Source of the DNA: Acidocella sp. 35-58-6
GTDB lineage: Bacteria; Pseudomonadota; Alphaproteobacteria; Acetobacterales; Acetobacteraceae
Length of the DNA: 8,040 nt
NCBI GenBank assembly: GCA_002281005.1
Contig: NCFD01000041.1
Span: 1,080 to 9,119, forward strand
Direction of reading: 5' to 3'
Every line of letters begins with the position of its first letter. Position 1 is the stretch's first letter. The notes beneath the pieces were generated by a model. That model was not told where the DNA came from. It did no database searches and saw nothing but the letters and a program-made list of their open reading frames with translations. This document shows positions 1-6,842 of this stretch, piece by piece. The translations under genes were made by a program, and so were the position numbers.

Positions 1-309
1 GATCCGCATGTTATTCATTGTCTCCAGCACTGCGTCATGCTGCTCCTTGGCAAGCTGGTCAGAGGATTTCGCCGCCAAAATTGTGCCGACACCCAGCAAC
101 GGCAGGGCAATAAGCTGCAGCACGCCTGAGCTCGCATATTGCACAAACGGCATAGTGTCCGGCCATTTCAGCGGCAACAGCGAGAAAATTAAACAGAACC
201 AGAAAAACCCCATCGTCGCGAAAATCGCGTTCGAGCGGATGGCAATCTGGTCGTTAAGCTGTTTGATTTTATCGAGCGGCAATTTCTTGACAATCGGCGG
301 TGGCTGCAT
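1..309 (-). CDS. Small two-helix membrane protein, N-terminal part (cut by window edge)
   Basis: Reading leftward from an ATG at 309-307, 103 codons stay open to the window edge, so the C-terminus and stop are missing. The start is supported by an SD sequence GGAGG at 319-323, nine bases upstream. The protein opens with a basic, proline-containing cytoplasmic-looking stretch (residues 1-25). A hydrophobic segment follows at about 28-48 (rich in F, W, L), then a short polar loop with KWPDT, a second hydrophobic segment at about 63-80, and a charged helix (81-103, KSSDQLAKEQHDAVLE...). This resembles a two-TM hairpin with a cytosolic helical tail. The layout recalls small families such as the low-affinity iron permease-like proteins, but I see no diagnostic motif and assign no function. 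It lies downstream of bioA on the same strand, 66 bases away, and seems to have its own promoter. Confidence 0.75.
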   Translation of the reverse strand, partial: MQPPPIVKKLPLDKIKQLNDQIAIRSNAIFATMGFFWFCLIFSLLPLKWPDTMPFVQYASSGVLQLIALPLLGVGTILAAKSSDQLAKEQHDAVLETMNNMRI

Positions 310-330
310 GGCGAGGGTCCTCCGGCTAGC

Positions 331-336
331 ATTATA
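331..336 (-). promoter_or_regulatory. Candidate -10 box for the small membrane protein gene
   Basis: A perfect TATAAT lies on the minus strand in the gap between bioA and the membrane protein gene. Its 3' edge is 21 bases from the ATG, so initiation would fall at about 324, right at the SD sequence. That gives an extremely short leader. No good -35 hexamer is present 16-18 bases upstream (the region reads CGCCGA), which weakens the call. If real, this gene has a promoter separate from the biotin genes. Confidence 0.35.
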
Positions 337-375
337 CCGTTAGCATAACATAATCGGCGATGCTGCCCACTCCCG

Positions 376-1629
376 TCAGGGGGCGCTAAGTACCTTATAA
401 ATCGCCCCGGTCAGGTGGCTGAGTTCAGCCGGCGTTATCGTAAGCGCGGGCGTGAGATACACGATATTGCGGAACGGGCGGACCCATACACCTTGTTCCA
501 CCAGCTTGAGGCGCAATGCCGCTGGGTTGGCGATAGTGGCCAGTTCAACCACCCCGATCGCGCCCAGTACCCGCACATCCACCACGCCGGGCAATGTGCG
601 GCAGGGTTCAAGTTCAGCCGCTAACTGTGCTGAAATCGCTACTGCCTGCTGCAACCGTTGTTCTGTTTCAAACAAATCCAGTGACGCATTGGCTGCCGCA
701 CAGCCCATCGCATTGGCCATGTAGGTCGGCCCGTGCATTAGCGCGGTGCTGGCAGAGTCCGAGAGAAATGCAGCAAACAACTCATCCGAAGCAATCGTCA
801 CCGCCAACGGCAACGTACCGCCGGTCAGCGCTTTTGAGAGCGTAATGATATCCGGCACCACGCCCGCTTGCTCAAAGGCAAACATGCTTCCGGTGCGGCC
901 AAAGCCGGTGAAAATTTCGTCAAATATCAGTGTCAGCCCGTAATGGTCAGCCGCCTTGCGCAAATGCCGCAGCACGCTGGGAGGGTGCAACACCATGCCG
1001 CCCGCCCCTTGCACCAGCGGCTCAACAATAATCGCCGCCAATGTTTTGGCATGGCCGTCGAGAAAATCATCAAACGCAACGATGCTGGCGGCATCTCGCG
1101 GCAAGCCAATCACCGGATGCTCCGGCAGCAACCCGGCGAACATCGCGTGCATCCCCTCCTCGGGGTCGCAAATCGCCATCGTACCCAGCGTGTCGCCATG
1201 GTAGCCACCAGTGAAGGCAAGAATTTTGGTGCGCCCGCGCTCCCCCTTATTAAGGCGCGACTGCACCGCAATTTTAATGGCTACTTCCACCGCCACCGAA
1301 CCGGAGTCAGTAAAAAACACCCGGTTTAAAGGCTCCGGCAGCAGCGCCGCCAGGCGGGTGGCTAGCTGATACGCCGGCTCATGCGCCAGCCCGCCAAACA
1401 TCACATGCGGCAGGGTTTGCAATTGTGCCGCTACGGCCTGGGCAATATGCGGATGATTATAGCCGTGGCAGGCGGTCCACCAGGAGGCGATGCCGTCAAT
1501 CAACACCCGGCCATCGGCCAGATGAATCTCCGAGCCTTGCGTGCGTACCACCGGCAGCGGCAGCGGCGCGGTCTGCATCTGCGCATAGGGCAGCCACACA
1601 TGCCGCCAACCAGTTTGCAGCCAATTCAT
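376..1629 (-). CDS. bioA: Adenosylmethionine-8-amino-7-oxononanoate aminotransferase (DAPA synthase)
   Basis: This is a class III (fold type I) PLP aminotransferase that converts KAPA to 7,8-diaminopelargonic acid, with S-adenosylmethionine as the usual amino donor, in cytosolic biotin synthesis. It has 417 residues, close to the roughly 430 of E. coli BioA. Visible family marks include LPY with Tyr15, the substrate-pocket tryptophan pair Trp50-Trp51, GGYHGDT with Tyr143 stacking on [15 protein letters not shown] with Asp237, the Schiff-base lysine Lys266 in [17 protein letters not shown] (299-306) with Thr302 for phosphate contact, and RPF near the C-terminus, where Arg384 matches the carboxylate-binding arginine. 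These residues distinguish BioA from other class III aminotransferases. The ATG lies one base after the bioB stop (TGA-G-ATG) and has no clear SD of its own, so translation is probably coupled to bioB. No key residue seems missing. Confidence 0.96.
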   Translation of the reverse strand: MNWLQTGWRHVWLPYAQMQTAPLPLPVVRTQGSEIHLADGRVLIDGIASWWTACHGYNHPHIAQAVAAQLQTLPHVMFGGLAHEPAYQLATRLAALLPEPLNRVFFTDSGSVAVEVAIKIAVQSRLNKGERGRTKILAFTGGYHGDTLGTMAICDPEEGMHAMFAGLLPEHPVIGLPRDAASIVAFDDFLDGHAKTLAAIIVEPLVQGAGGMVLHPPSVLRHLRKAADHYGLTLIFDEIFTGFGRTGSMFAFEQAGVVPDIITLSKALTGGTLPLAVTIASDELFAAFLSDSASTALMHGPTYMANAMGCAAANASLDLFETEQRLQQAVAISAQLAAELEPCRTLPGVVDVRVLGAIGVVELATIANPAALRLKLVEQGVWVRPFRNIVYLTPALTITPAELSHLTGAIYKVLSAP

Positions 1630-1630
1630 C

Positions 1631-2605
1631 TCACGCGCCGAGCGGGTGCAAACCTAGTTTTTCAAACAATGCCTCATCATGGCTGACCGTGGCATTCTTG
1701 GTCGTCAGCAATTTGTCGCCGTGAAAGATCGAGTTAGCGCCTGCCAGGAAGCAAAGCGCCTGGGCCTCGTCGCTCATCGCCTCACGCCCCGCTGAAAGCC
1801 GCACATAGCTGTTTGGCATGGTAATGCGCGCCACTGCGATGGTGCGGACAAAATCAATCGCGTCAATCGGCGCAGAATCACCCAACGGCGTGCCCTCAAC
1901 CGCCACCAGCGCATTGATCGGCACCGATTCCGGCGGTGTGGGCAAACTCGCCAGTGTGGCGATCAACCCGGCGCGGTCGCTTTCGTCCTCGCCCATCCCC
2001 ACAATCCCACCGCAACAAACATTGATGCCCGCATCACGCACGTTGGCCAGCGTATCCAGCCGGTCCTGATAGGTGCGGGTGGTGATCACCTTGCCGTAAT
2101 ATTCCGGCGAAGTATCCAAATTATGATTATAGTAGTCCAGCCCAGCATCTTTCAGCTTGGCGGTCTGCGGGGCGGTCAGCATCCCCAGCGTAACACAAGT
2201 CTCCAGTCCCAGCGCCTTCACGCCCTCAATCATGCTGCATACATTGTCCAGATCATGATCCTTGGGTGAACGCCAGGCCGCGCCCATGCAAAATCGCTGG
2301 GCACCTTTTTCCTTGGCCGCCCGCGCCTCTGCCAGCACGGTCTCCACCGCCATCAGCTTCGAGGCCGGTGTGCCGGTCTCGTAGGACGCCGCCTGCGGGC
2401 AATAGCCGCAATCTTCGGGACAACCACCGGTTTTAATCGAGAGCAGCGTGGAGATTTGCACCGCGGCCGGGTTGAAATTTGCCTGGTGCACTTGCATCGC
2501 CCGGAACATCAACTCAGGGAACGGCAGCGCCAATAAGGCTTGCACCGCCTCACGGCTCCAGCGCGGCTTGCTGTTATTTGCGCTCTCGATCATGGCTTCC
2601 GGCAT
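1631..2605 (-). CDS. bioB: Biotin synthase (radical SAM)
   Basis: BioB inserts sulfur into dethiobiotin to give biotin. It is a radical SAM TIM-barrel enzyme with a [4Fe-4S] and an auxiliary [2Fe-2S] cluster. The CxxxCxxC motif is Cys62, Cys66 and Cys69 in [18 protein letters not shown]. The expected auxiliary-cluster ligands are all present: Cys106 in RFCMGAAWR, Cys137 in ETCVTLGML, Cys197 in [13 protein letters not shown], and Arg269 in [21 protein letters not shown] (159-170) is also typical. The length, 324 residues, is normal for the family. The ATG at 2605-2603 is preceded by a strong SD (GGGGAGG, 2612-2618) at six bases, which favours it over the in-frame ATG four codons later. It is the first gene of a bioB-bioA unit and is divergent from bioD. 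Confidence 0.98.
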   Translation of the reverse strand: MPEAMIESANNSKPRWSREAVQALLALPFPELMFRAMQVHQANFNPAAVQISTLLSIKTGGCPEDCGYCPQAASYETGTPASKLMAVETVLAEARAAKEKGAQRFCMGAAWRSPKDHDLDNVCSMIEGVKALGLETCVTLGMLTAPQTAKLKDAGLDYYNHNLDTSPEYYGKVITTRTYQDRLDTLANVRDAGINVCCGGIVGMGEDESDRAGLIATLASLPTPPESVPINALVAVEGTPLGDSAPIDAIDFVRTIAVARITMPNSYVRLSAGREAMSDEAQALCFLAGANSIFHGDKLLTTKNATVSHDEALFEKLGLHPLGA

Positions 2606-2611
2606 TCACAA

Positions 2612-2618
2612 CCTCCCC
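2612..2618 (-). promoter_or_regulatory. Strong Shine-Dalgarno of bioB
   Basis: GGGGAGG on the minus strand lies six bases upstream of the ATG at 2605. It fixes the bioB start and is the strongest ribosome-binding site in the biotin cluster. bioA and bioD have no comparable site. Confidence 0.8.
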
Positions 2619-2622
2619 AATT

Positions 2623-2643
2623 TTGTAAACCTGACCGTAAACC
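2623..2643. promoter_or_regulatory. Tandem GTAAACC repeat, candidate biotin operator
   Basis: GTAAACC occurs at 2625-2631 and again at 2637-2643, a 12-base period. The first copy is part of TTGTAAACC (2623-2631), which matches one half-site of the enterobacterial BirA operator exactly. The mirror half-site at the spacing BirA needs is absent, so this is a direct repeat and not the classical palindrome. It lies five bases upstream of the bioB SD, a suitable place to repress bioBA. That it is an operator is inference. Confidence 0.4.
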
Positions 2644-2713
2644 CATGCCGCCCGCCTGAAAAGCCCAGCCAAAACCTTGCGGATAAGCACCTATTAACGA
2701 TATCGATGACAAC

Positions 2714-3409
2714 ATGACACCGTATTTCGTGACCGCCACTGGTACCGATATTGGCAAAACCTATGTCACAGCCGGCATCATCCGCGCTGCCCGGCAGGCT
2801 GGGCAGGATGCTATGGGCATCAAACCCATCATGAGCGGTTATAATGAATTCAACCCCGAGGCCAGCGACGCTGGTGCATTGCTAGCCGCTATGGGCAAGC
2901 CGGTAACTGAGCAAACCATCGCCGCCATCTCGCCCTGGCGTTTTACCGCACCGCTATCACCCGATATGGCCGCCAGCCGCGAGAAACGCAGCCTCAGCCT
3001 GCGCTCAATTCTCACCTTCTGCCGTATTGCTGCTGAAGCCGCCCCCGGGTTGATGCTGATCGAGGGCGTCGGTGGCGCGATGGTGCCACTTGATAATTTT
3101 TATACCGTGCGAGACTGGATCTCAGCCCTCGAAATTCCTGCCATTTTGGTGGCCGGCACGTACTTGGGCACCATCAGCCATACCCTTACCGCTGTTGAGG
3201 CACTGCAGGCGCGGCAGGTGACGATCAGCGCGACTGTGTTGAGTCAGAGCCTGAGCTCACCGGTGCCACCCGACGAGACCGCCTATGCGATGGCGAAATT
3301 CGTACCGCGCATCCCCATTTTCACCATTCCGCGCCATAACAATGAAACCGCTTTCAAGCGCCTGGCCTGGGCGCTCAGCCCCCATCAACCAGCGGCTGTG
3401 CGGGCCTGA
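2714..3409 (+). CDS. bioD: ATP-dependent dethiobiotin synthetase
   Basis: BioD carboxylates and cyclises DAPA to dethiobiotin with ATP and CO2, the step between BioA and BioB. The protein has 231 residues, usual for the family. The modified P-loop GTDIGKT is at 10-16, right after the first beta strand (YFVTATG). KPIMSG (37-42) carries the catalytic Lys37, SDAGAL carries the Mg-binding Asp52, and LIEGVGG (115-121) carries Glu117. YLGTISHTLTAVEAL (150-164) matches the family's G-x-LG-x-I-N/S-H segment. IPIFTIPRH near residue 200-208 corresponds to the nucleotide-base region. The start at 2714 places the first strand just before the P-loop as in other BioD proteins, although no SD is visible upstream. 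It is transcribed away from bioB and ends nine bases before the convergent dehydratase gene. Confidence 0.96.
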   Translation: MTPYFVTATGTDIGKTYVTAGIIRAARQAGQDAMGIKPIMSGYNEFNPEASDAGALLAAMGKPVTEQTIAAISPWRFTAPLSPDMAASREKRSLSLRSILTFCRIAAEAAPGLMLIEGVGGAMVPLDNFYTVRDWISALEIPAILVAGTYLGTISHTLTAVEALQARQVTISATVLSQSLSSPVPPDETAYAMAKFVPRIPIFTIPRHNNETAFKRLAWALSPHQPAAVRA

Positions 3410-3418
3410 AAAACCGCC

Positions 3419-4369
3419 TCAATCAGCATTTCCGCCGGAGAGCACAATTCCCACAACCTGGCCCCGCGCGTGATAACTGCTCATCAGCGCCGCTAACGCC
3501 ACGGCGCCACCCGGCTCCACCACCAACTTCAAATGCCGGTGCGCAAACTGCACAGCCGCCTGCACCGCTTCGTCAGTGGCTGTGAGGCCCGCGGTTAACA
3601 GCCGCTTATTGATGCTGAAGGTCAGCTCTCCGGGTATCGGCGTTAGTATGGCGTCGCAATAATGCGAGCCTTGCATCGTGTTGGCCACCCGGTATCCCAA
3701 CGCCAGCGAGCGCGCCGTGTCATCCCAATCAGCAGGTTCAGCGGAATAGACCTTGGTGTGCGGTGAAACATCGCAAAGCGCCAGCGCGCATCCAGCCACC
3801 AGCCCGCCGCCACCGGTGCACACAATCATGGCATCCAGTGAAAGGCCTGCAGCAGCCGCGTCCTCCGCTAGTTCCAGTGCCAGCGTACCCTGCCCGGCTA
3901 TAACATCCGGGTGCTCATACGGCGGGATGAGCACCGCCCCGGTTTGCGCGCAAATCCGCGCCGCGATCGCTTCGCGGTTTTCGCTGGCGCGGTTGTAGGG
4001 AATAATATCGGCACCCCAAAACGCCGTATGCTGGCGTTTAATTTCTGGCGCGTCTGCGGGCATCACGATGGTGGCACGCGTACCAAAGCGTTGCGCCGCG
4101 CAAGCAATCGCCTGCGCATGGTTACCCGAGGAATAGGCCACCACGCCGCGCTCCAGTTGTTGCGGTGTCAGGCGCAGCAGCGCGTTGGTTGCACCCCGCA
4201 ATTTGAAACTGCCGGTACGTTGCAACACCTCCGCCTTGACCAGAATATTGCCGCCGGTCAGGGCATCCAGGGCGGCGTTACGTAACATCGGCGTGCGGAC
4301 AATATGCGGCGTGATCCGCGCCCGAGCGGCGTGAACATCAGCCGGTAGCGGCGGTATTGGCAGGGTCAT
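3419..4369 (-). CDS. PLP-dependent threonine/serine dehydratase-like enzyme (short form, no ACT domain)
   Basis: This is a fold type II PLP enzyme of the threonine ammonia-lyase / serine racemase group. Lys56 in GSFKLRGA is the Schiff-base lysine. SSGNHAQ (80-86) binds the substrate carboxylate, TGGGGL (185-190) binds the PLP phosphate, VEPGG (284-288) is the usual metal-site region, and SGGN (311-314) holds the residue facing the pyridine nitrogen. With 316 residues it lacks the regulatory ACT-like domain of biosynthetic IlvA (about 500 residues). Catabolic threonine/serine dehydratase, serine racemase and hydroxyaspartate ammonia-lyase are therefore all possible. The frame stays open to an ATG at 4414. 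I chose the ATG at 4369 because it overlaps the stop of the upstream glycosyltransferase as ATGA and because the preceding 15 codons have no family likeness. The protein ends two residues after SGGN, slightly shorter than most relatives. It is the last gene of the four-gene unit. Confidence 0.88.
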   Translation of the reverse strand: MTLPIPPLPADVHAARARITPHIVRTPMLRNAALDALTGGNILVKAEVLQRTGSFKLRGATNALLRLTPQQLERGVVAYSSGNHAQAIACAAQRFGTRATIVMPADAPEIKRQHTAFWGADIIPYNRASENREAIAARICAQTGAVLIPPYEHPDVIAGQGTLALELAEDAAAAGLSLDAMIVCTGGGGLVAGCALALCDVSPHTKVYSAEPADWDDTARSLALGYRVANTMQGSHYCDAILTPIPGELTFSINKRLLTAGLTATDEAVQAAVQFAHRHLKLVVEPGGAVALAALMSSYHARGQVVGIVLSGGNAD

Positions 4370-5763
4370 GGGTGCGGCAATCTCATAGCATCGGGTGGGG
4401 TGTTCACAACACAAACATAGTAGCTCATCGCCGGGTCATCGCCGCGCATCCGGTTGCGGGTGCCAAGCGGCATCGCGCAATCGCCGTTGATATGGCGCGA
4501 CACCGACAAACCGCTCGCCGTGCCGCTCACCACCGGCAACGACAAATCATGCCAGCGGGTACCAGAGGCAACGATGGCAACCCCCGGCGGCCCGGCCCAG
4601 GCCAGTTCGGCCAGCGTGGTATAATCCTCCGAGGTGATAAAGGCCGGTACCGGCGAGCCAAACTGCCCTAAAAATTCCGGCCAGCCAGAGAGTTGCAGCG
4701 CCACCGGGTCCTGCGCCGCCGGAATGGGAAATGGCGCCGCCAATGCCTGCACATAAACCACCAGAGTGCAGGCAAAGCCAACCCCCAACGCCGAGCGGAG
4801 CCATTTATCCAGCAACGGCGGGGCCAGGGCCGCGGCAGCCAGACACGCCGGCATAAATATAATCGCCGGCCAGTTCGGCTCCACCCGGCCCGAGAGCACA
4901 TGCTCAACAAACACCACGCCGGGCAGCAGGGTCAGCCACAGCAGCAGCCTCGCGGCATCATCATGCACGCGCCGCAGCCGCCATAGCCCCACCGCCACCA
5001 GCCCGGCGACCAGCGGCGTGGCCAACCCGAGCTGCCCGATGATCAACTCCGCCAAATACTGCGCCGAACGGCCAAAATCGAACGCCACCACGCGCCCGCC
5101 TTGCTTCAAATAGCTCACCCAATGGTGCGTGGCGTTCCAATAAATATCCGGCGCAAATACCGCACCCGCTAGCACCAGCCCCAGCCATGGCCAAGGCGAG
5201 CGTAACACCAACCGGCGGGGGCCCGAGGTGAGCAGCCACAACCCAATCGCCGCAATCAGCAGCAACCCTGTGTATTTGGAGAGCAGCGCCGCCCCCGCCG
5301 CTGCCCCGATCGCCAGCCACCAGCGGTCATCACGGCTGGCGAGCCAGCGGCCCGTGGCGGCGATGCAGGCGGTCCAGAAAAATATCAACGGCGTGTCGGG
5401 CGTCATCAGCACCGACCCCACGCCAACCACCAACGTGGCATTGAACAAAGCGGCAGCCGTCAACCCAGCATGACGGCCCGGAAATAACCGCTCACCGGCA
5501 TCCCACAACAGCACCGACCCCGCCGCCGCCGCCAGTGGCCCTAGCAGCCGCACCCCCAGCGGGTTGGTTCCCAGCAATTCAGTACCGGCGCGAATCCACA
5601 GCGCCACCATCGGCGGATGGTCAAAATAGCCAGGCTGCAAATGCACCGACCATATCCAGTAATAAGCTTCATCAGGTGACAGCGGCAGCAGCGCCGCCAT
5701 CAGCAACCGCAAGGCTGTCAGCGACCCCAGCGCCACCAGCCATGGAGACACAGCCAGCCTCAC
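4366..5763 (-). CDS. GT-C family membrane glycosyltransferase (PMT_2 / ArnT-like, GT39/GT83)
   Basis: Members of this family use a polyprenyl-phosphate sugar on the periplasmic side of the inner membrane to glycosylate a lipid or polymer. From the chosen GTG the protein has 465 residues. A first membrane helix at about 6-28 is followed by SPDEAYYWIWS (29-39) with the catalytic-type Asp31-Glu32, then GYFDHPP (45-51), the typical first periplasmic loop. MTPDTPL (120-126) and VEPNWP (294-299) are further family motifs. Many hydrophobic helices run to about residue 345, followed by a soluble tail of about 120 residues. The open frame extends to an ATG at 5910, but that extension is Arg/Cys-rich, overlaps the upstream gene and looks like a shadow. 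The GTG at 5763 overlaps the upstream stop as GTGA. The upstream GT2-GtrA protein probably supplies the donor. The acceptor and sugar are not readable from sequence. Confidence 0.88.
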   Translation of the reverse strand: MRLAVSPWLVALGSLTALRLLMAALLPLSPDEAYYWIWSVHLQPGYFDHPPMVALWIRAGTELLGTNPLGVRLLGPLAAAAGSVLLWDAGERLFPGRHAGLTAAALFNATLVVGVGSVLMTPDTPLIFFWTACIAATGRWLASRDDRWWLAIGAAAGAALLSKYTGLLLIAAIGLWLLTSGPRRLVLRSPWPWLGLVLAGAVFAPDIYWNATHHWVSYLKQGGRVVAFDFGRSAQYLAELIIGQLGLATPLVAGLVAVGLWRLRRVHDDAARLLLWLTLLPGVVFVEHVLSGRVEPNWPAIIFMPACLAAAALAPPLLDKWLRSALGVGFACTLVVYVQALAAPFPIPAAQDPVALQLSGWPEFLGQFGSPVPAFITSEDYTTLAELAWAGPPGVAIVASGTRWHDLSLPVVSGTASGLSVSRHINGDCAMPLGTRNRMRGDDPAMSYYVCVVNTPPDAMRLPHP

Positions 5764-6842
5764 CTGGTACGCCAAACCAAAGTGGCTGAGACAGCGTAGT
5801 TCCACACCACGCCGACGGCAGCGCCAGCGGCACCGGCCAGAATCGAGCTGGCATCTTGCGCATAGAGCGCGTTGGCAATGCCGATATTGGCGATCGCACC
5901 CAGGCTGCACACCAGCACAAATAACAGCAGCCCGCGCCAGACTTTGGGCCCTTTAAGCCGCTGCGTGCGGTACGTAAGCTGATTATTCAACTCGAAATTC
6001 GCAATCATCGCCACAAATGTTCCGATGGTCTGCGCCAGCCCGAAGCCCATGCCCAACGCCCGCGCCGCCTCCAGCACCGCGATGTTAATCAGCACACCAA
6101 ACGCCCCCACCAGCGCAAAGCTGATAAAGCGCAACGGCACTGTGCCCCGCAGAGCTTTATCGACCAGCAGCCCCGCGAATTGCAGCATCACCAACGCATC
6201 GAGCTTGCTCTCGCCGGCCGTGCGGGGGCGGAACTTGTAAGGAATTTCCACGATCTTCAGCCGGGTCGGTGAGGCCAGCACCAAATCGAGCAGGATTTTG
6301 AAGCCCTGCCCGTTCAACCGGCTGGCGAGGGATTCAAATAAATCCCGCCGCAACATGAAAAACCCGCTCATCGGGTCGTTGACCTCAGCGCCCGTGAGTT
6401 TTTTGGCAACCGCAATGCCGGTGTTTGAAAGCTTTTCGCGAAACGGCGATGACAATCCGGCATTATCGCCGCCCGCCACATGGCGGCTGCCGATCGCTAA
6501 CTGCGCCCCGCTTTGCAAGGCCGCCAGCATCAGCGGCAGCCGCGTTTCGTCATGCTGCATGTCGCCGTCGATCACCGCCACATAATCCGCCGAGGACGAC
6601 AACGCGCCCTCGATCACCGCCGAGGACAAGCCCCGCCGCCCGACCCTGCGGATACAGCGTACCCTGGCATCAGACTGCGCCAATCTTCGCGCCTCATCAG
6701 CCGTGCCATCCGGGCTGTTATCGTCAACAAACACCACTTCCCAGGCGATGCCCGCCAGGGCCGCCTGCAAAGCCGCCACCATCGGGGCAATATTGGCGCG
6801 TTCGTTATAACAGGGGACGACGACGGTGAGGGTGGACCTCAC
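5760..6842 (-). CDS. Polyprenyl-phosphate glycosyltransferase (GT2, DPM1-like) fused to a GtrA domain
   Basis: Residues 1-230 are a GT2 GT-A domain like dolichol/undecaprenyl-phosphate mannose synthases: VVVPCYNE (7-14), FVDDNSPDGT (38-47), the metal-binding DGD (92-94) in IDGDMQHD, NDPMSGFFM (155-163), and a KFRPRTAGESK segment (203-213). Residues about 236-358 are a GtrA-like domain with four hydrophobic segments, starting RFISFALVGAFGVLINI and including FELNNQLTYR (283-292). The expected role is to load a nucleotide-activated hexose onto undecaprenyl phosphate at the inner membrane, with GtrA helping to flip the product. The start is a GTG at 6842, overlapping the peroxiredoxin stop as GTGA. 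It puts the first beta strand within a few residues of the N-terminus, as in relatives. The next gene is the likely partner that uses the lipid-linked sugar. Which sugar is used cannot be read here. Confidence 0.92.
   Translation of the reverse strand: MRSTLTVVVPCYNERANIAPMVAALQAALAGIAWEVVFVDDNSPDGTADEARRLAQSDARVRCIRRVGRRGLSSAVIEGALSSSADYVAVIDGDMQHDETRLPLMLAALQSGAQLAIGSRHVAGGDNAGLSSPFREKLSNTGIAVAKKLTGAEVNDPMSGFFMLRRDLFESLASRLNGQGFKILLDLVLASPTRLKIVEIPYKFRPRTAGESKLDALVMLQFAGLLVDKALRGTVPLRFISFALVGAFGVLINIAVLEAARALGMGFGLAQTIGTFVAMIANFELNNQLTYRTQRLKGPKVWRGLLLFVLVCSLGAIANIGIANALYAQDASSILAGAAGAAVGVVWNYAVSATLVWRTR

Larger units (their letters stand above)
2606..2713. promoter_or_regulatory. Divergent bioB / bioD control region
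   Basis: These 108 bases separate the divergent bioB and bioD starts and must hold promoters for both directions. For bioB, a weak pair is TTGTCA (minus strand, 2707-2712) and GCTTAT (2683-2688) with an 18-base spacer, giving a leader of roughly 70 bases. For bioD, TTGCGG (2677-2682) could pair with a poor -10 near 2700. An 8-base palindrome, CGATATCG, sits at 2698-2705, where a bioD SD would be expected, and no SD is visible there. A tandem GTAAACC repeat lies near the bioB end and is listed separately. I see no alphaproteobacterial BioR box (TTATMKATAA type). Confidence 0.6.

Noticed and set aside
8..343. Plus-strand open frame (111 codons) at the left edge
   Set aside because: The minus strand here encodes a membrane protein with a clear SD and start. 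The plus-strand frame is its antisense, and part of it runs through the promoter region.
371..383. Possible bioA terminator hairpin (CCC / GGGG around GTCA)
   Set aside because: The stem is only three to four base pairs, includes the stop codon, and has no following T-run on the minus strand.
868..1329. Plus-strand open frame (153 codons) opposite bioA
   Set aside because: It is antisense to an intact bioA, with shadow-type composition and no recognisable motif.
3396..3418. Possible bidirectional terminator between bioD and the dehydratase
   Set aside because: Only a GCGG/CCGC 4-bp stem with a long loop can be drawn. It is too weak to call, although some termination is expected between these convergent genes.
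4370..4414. Fifteen-codon extension of the dehydratase to an ATG at 4414
   Set aside because: It would overlap the glycosyltransferase end by about 50 bases and shows no family likeness. The ATG at 4369 gives a 4-nt overlap and a normal N-terminus.
5764..5910. Upstream extension of the GT-C glycosyltransferase to an ATG at 5910
   Set aside because: It lies inside the GtrA-domain end of the preceding gene, is Cys/Arg-rich with no membrane or family character, and the GTGA overlap at 5760-5763 gives a better start.
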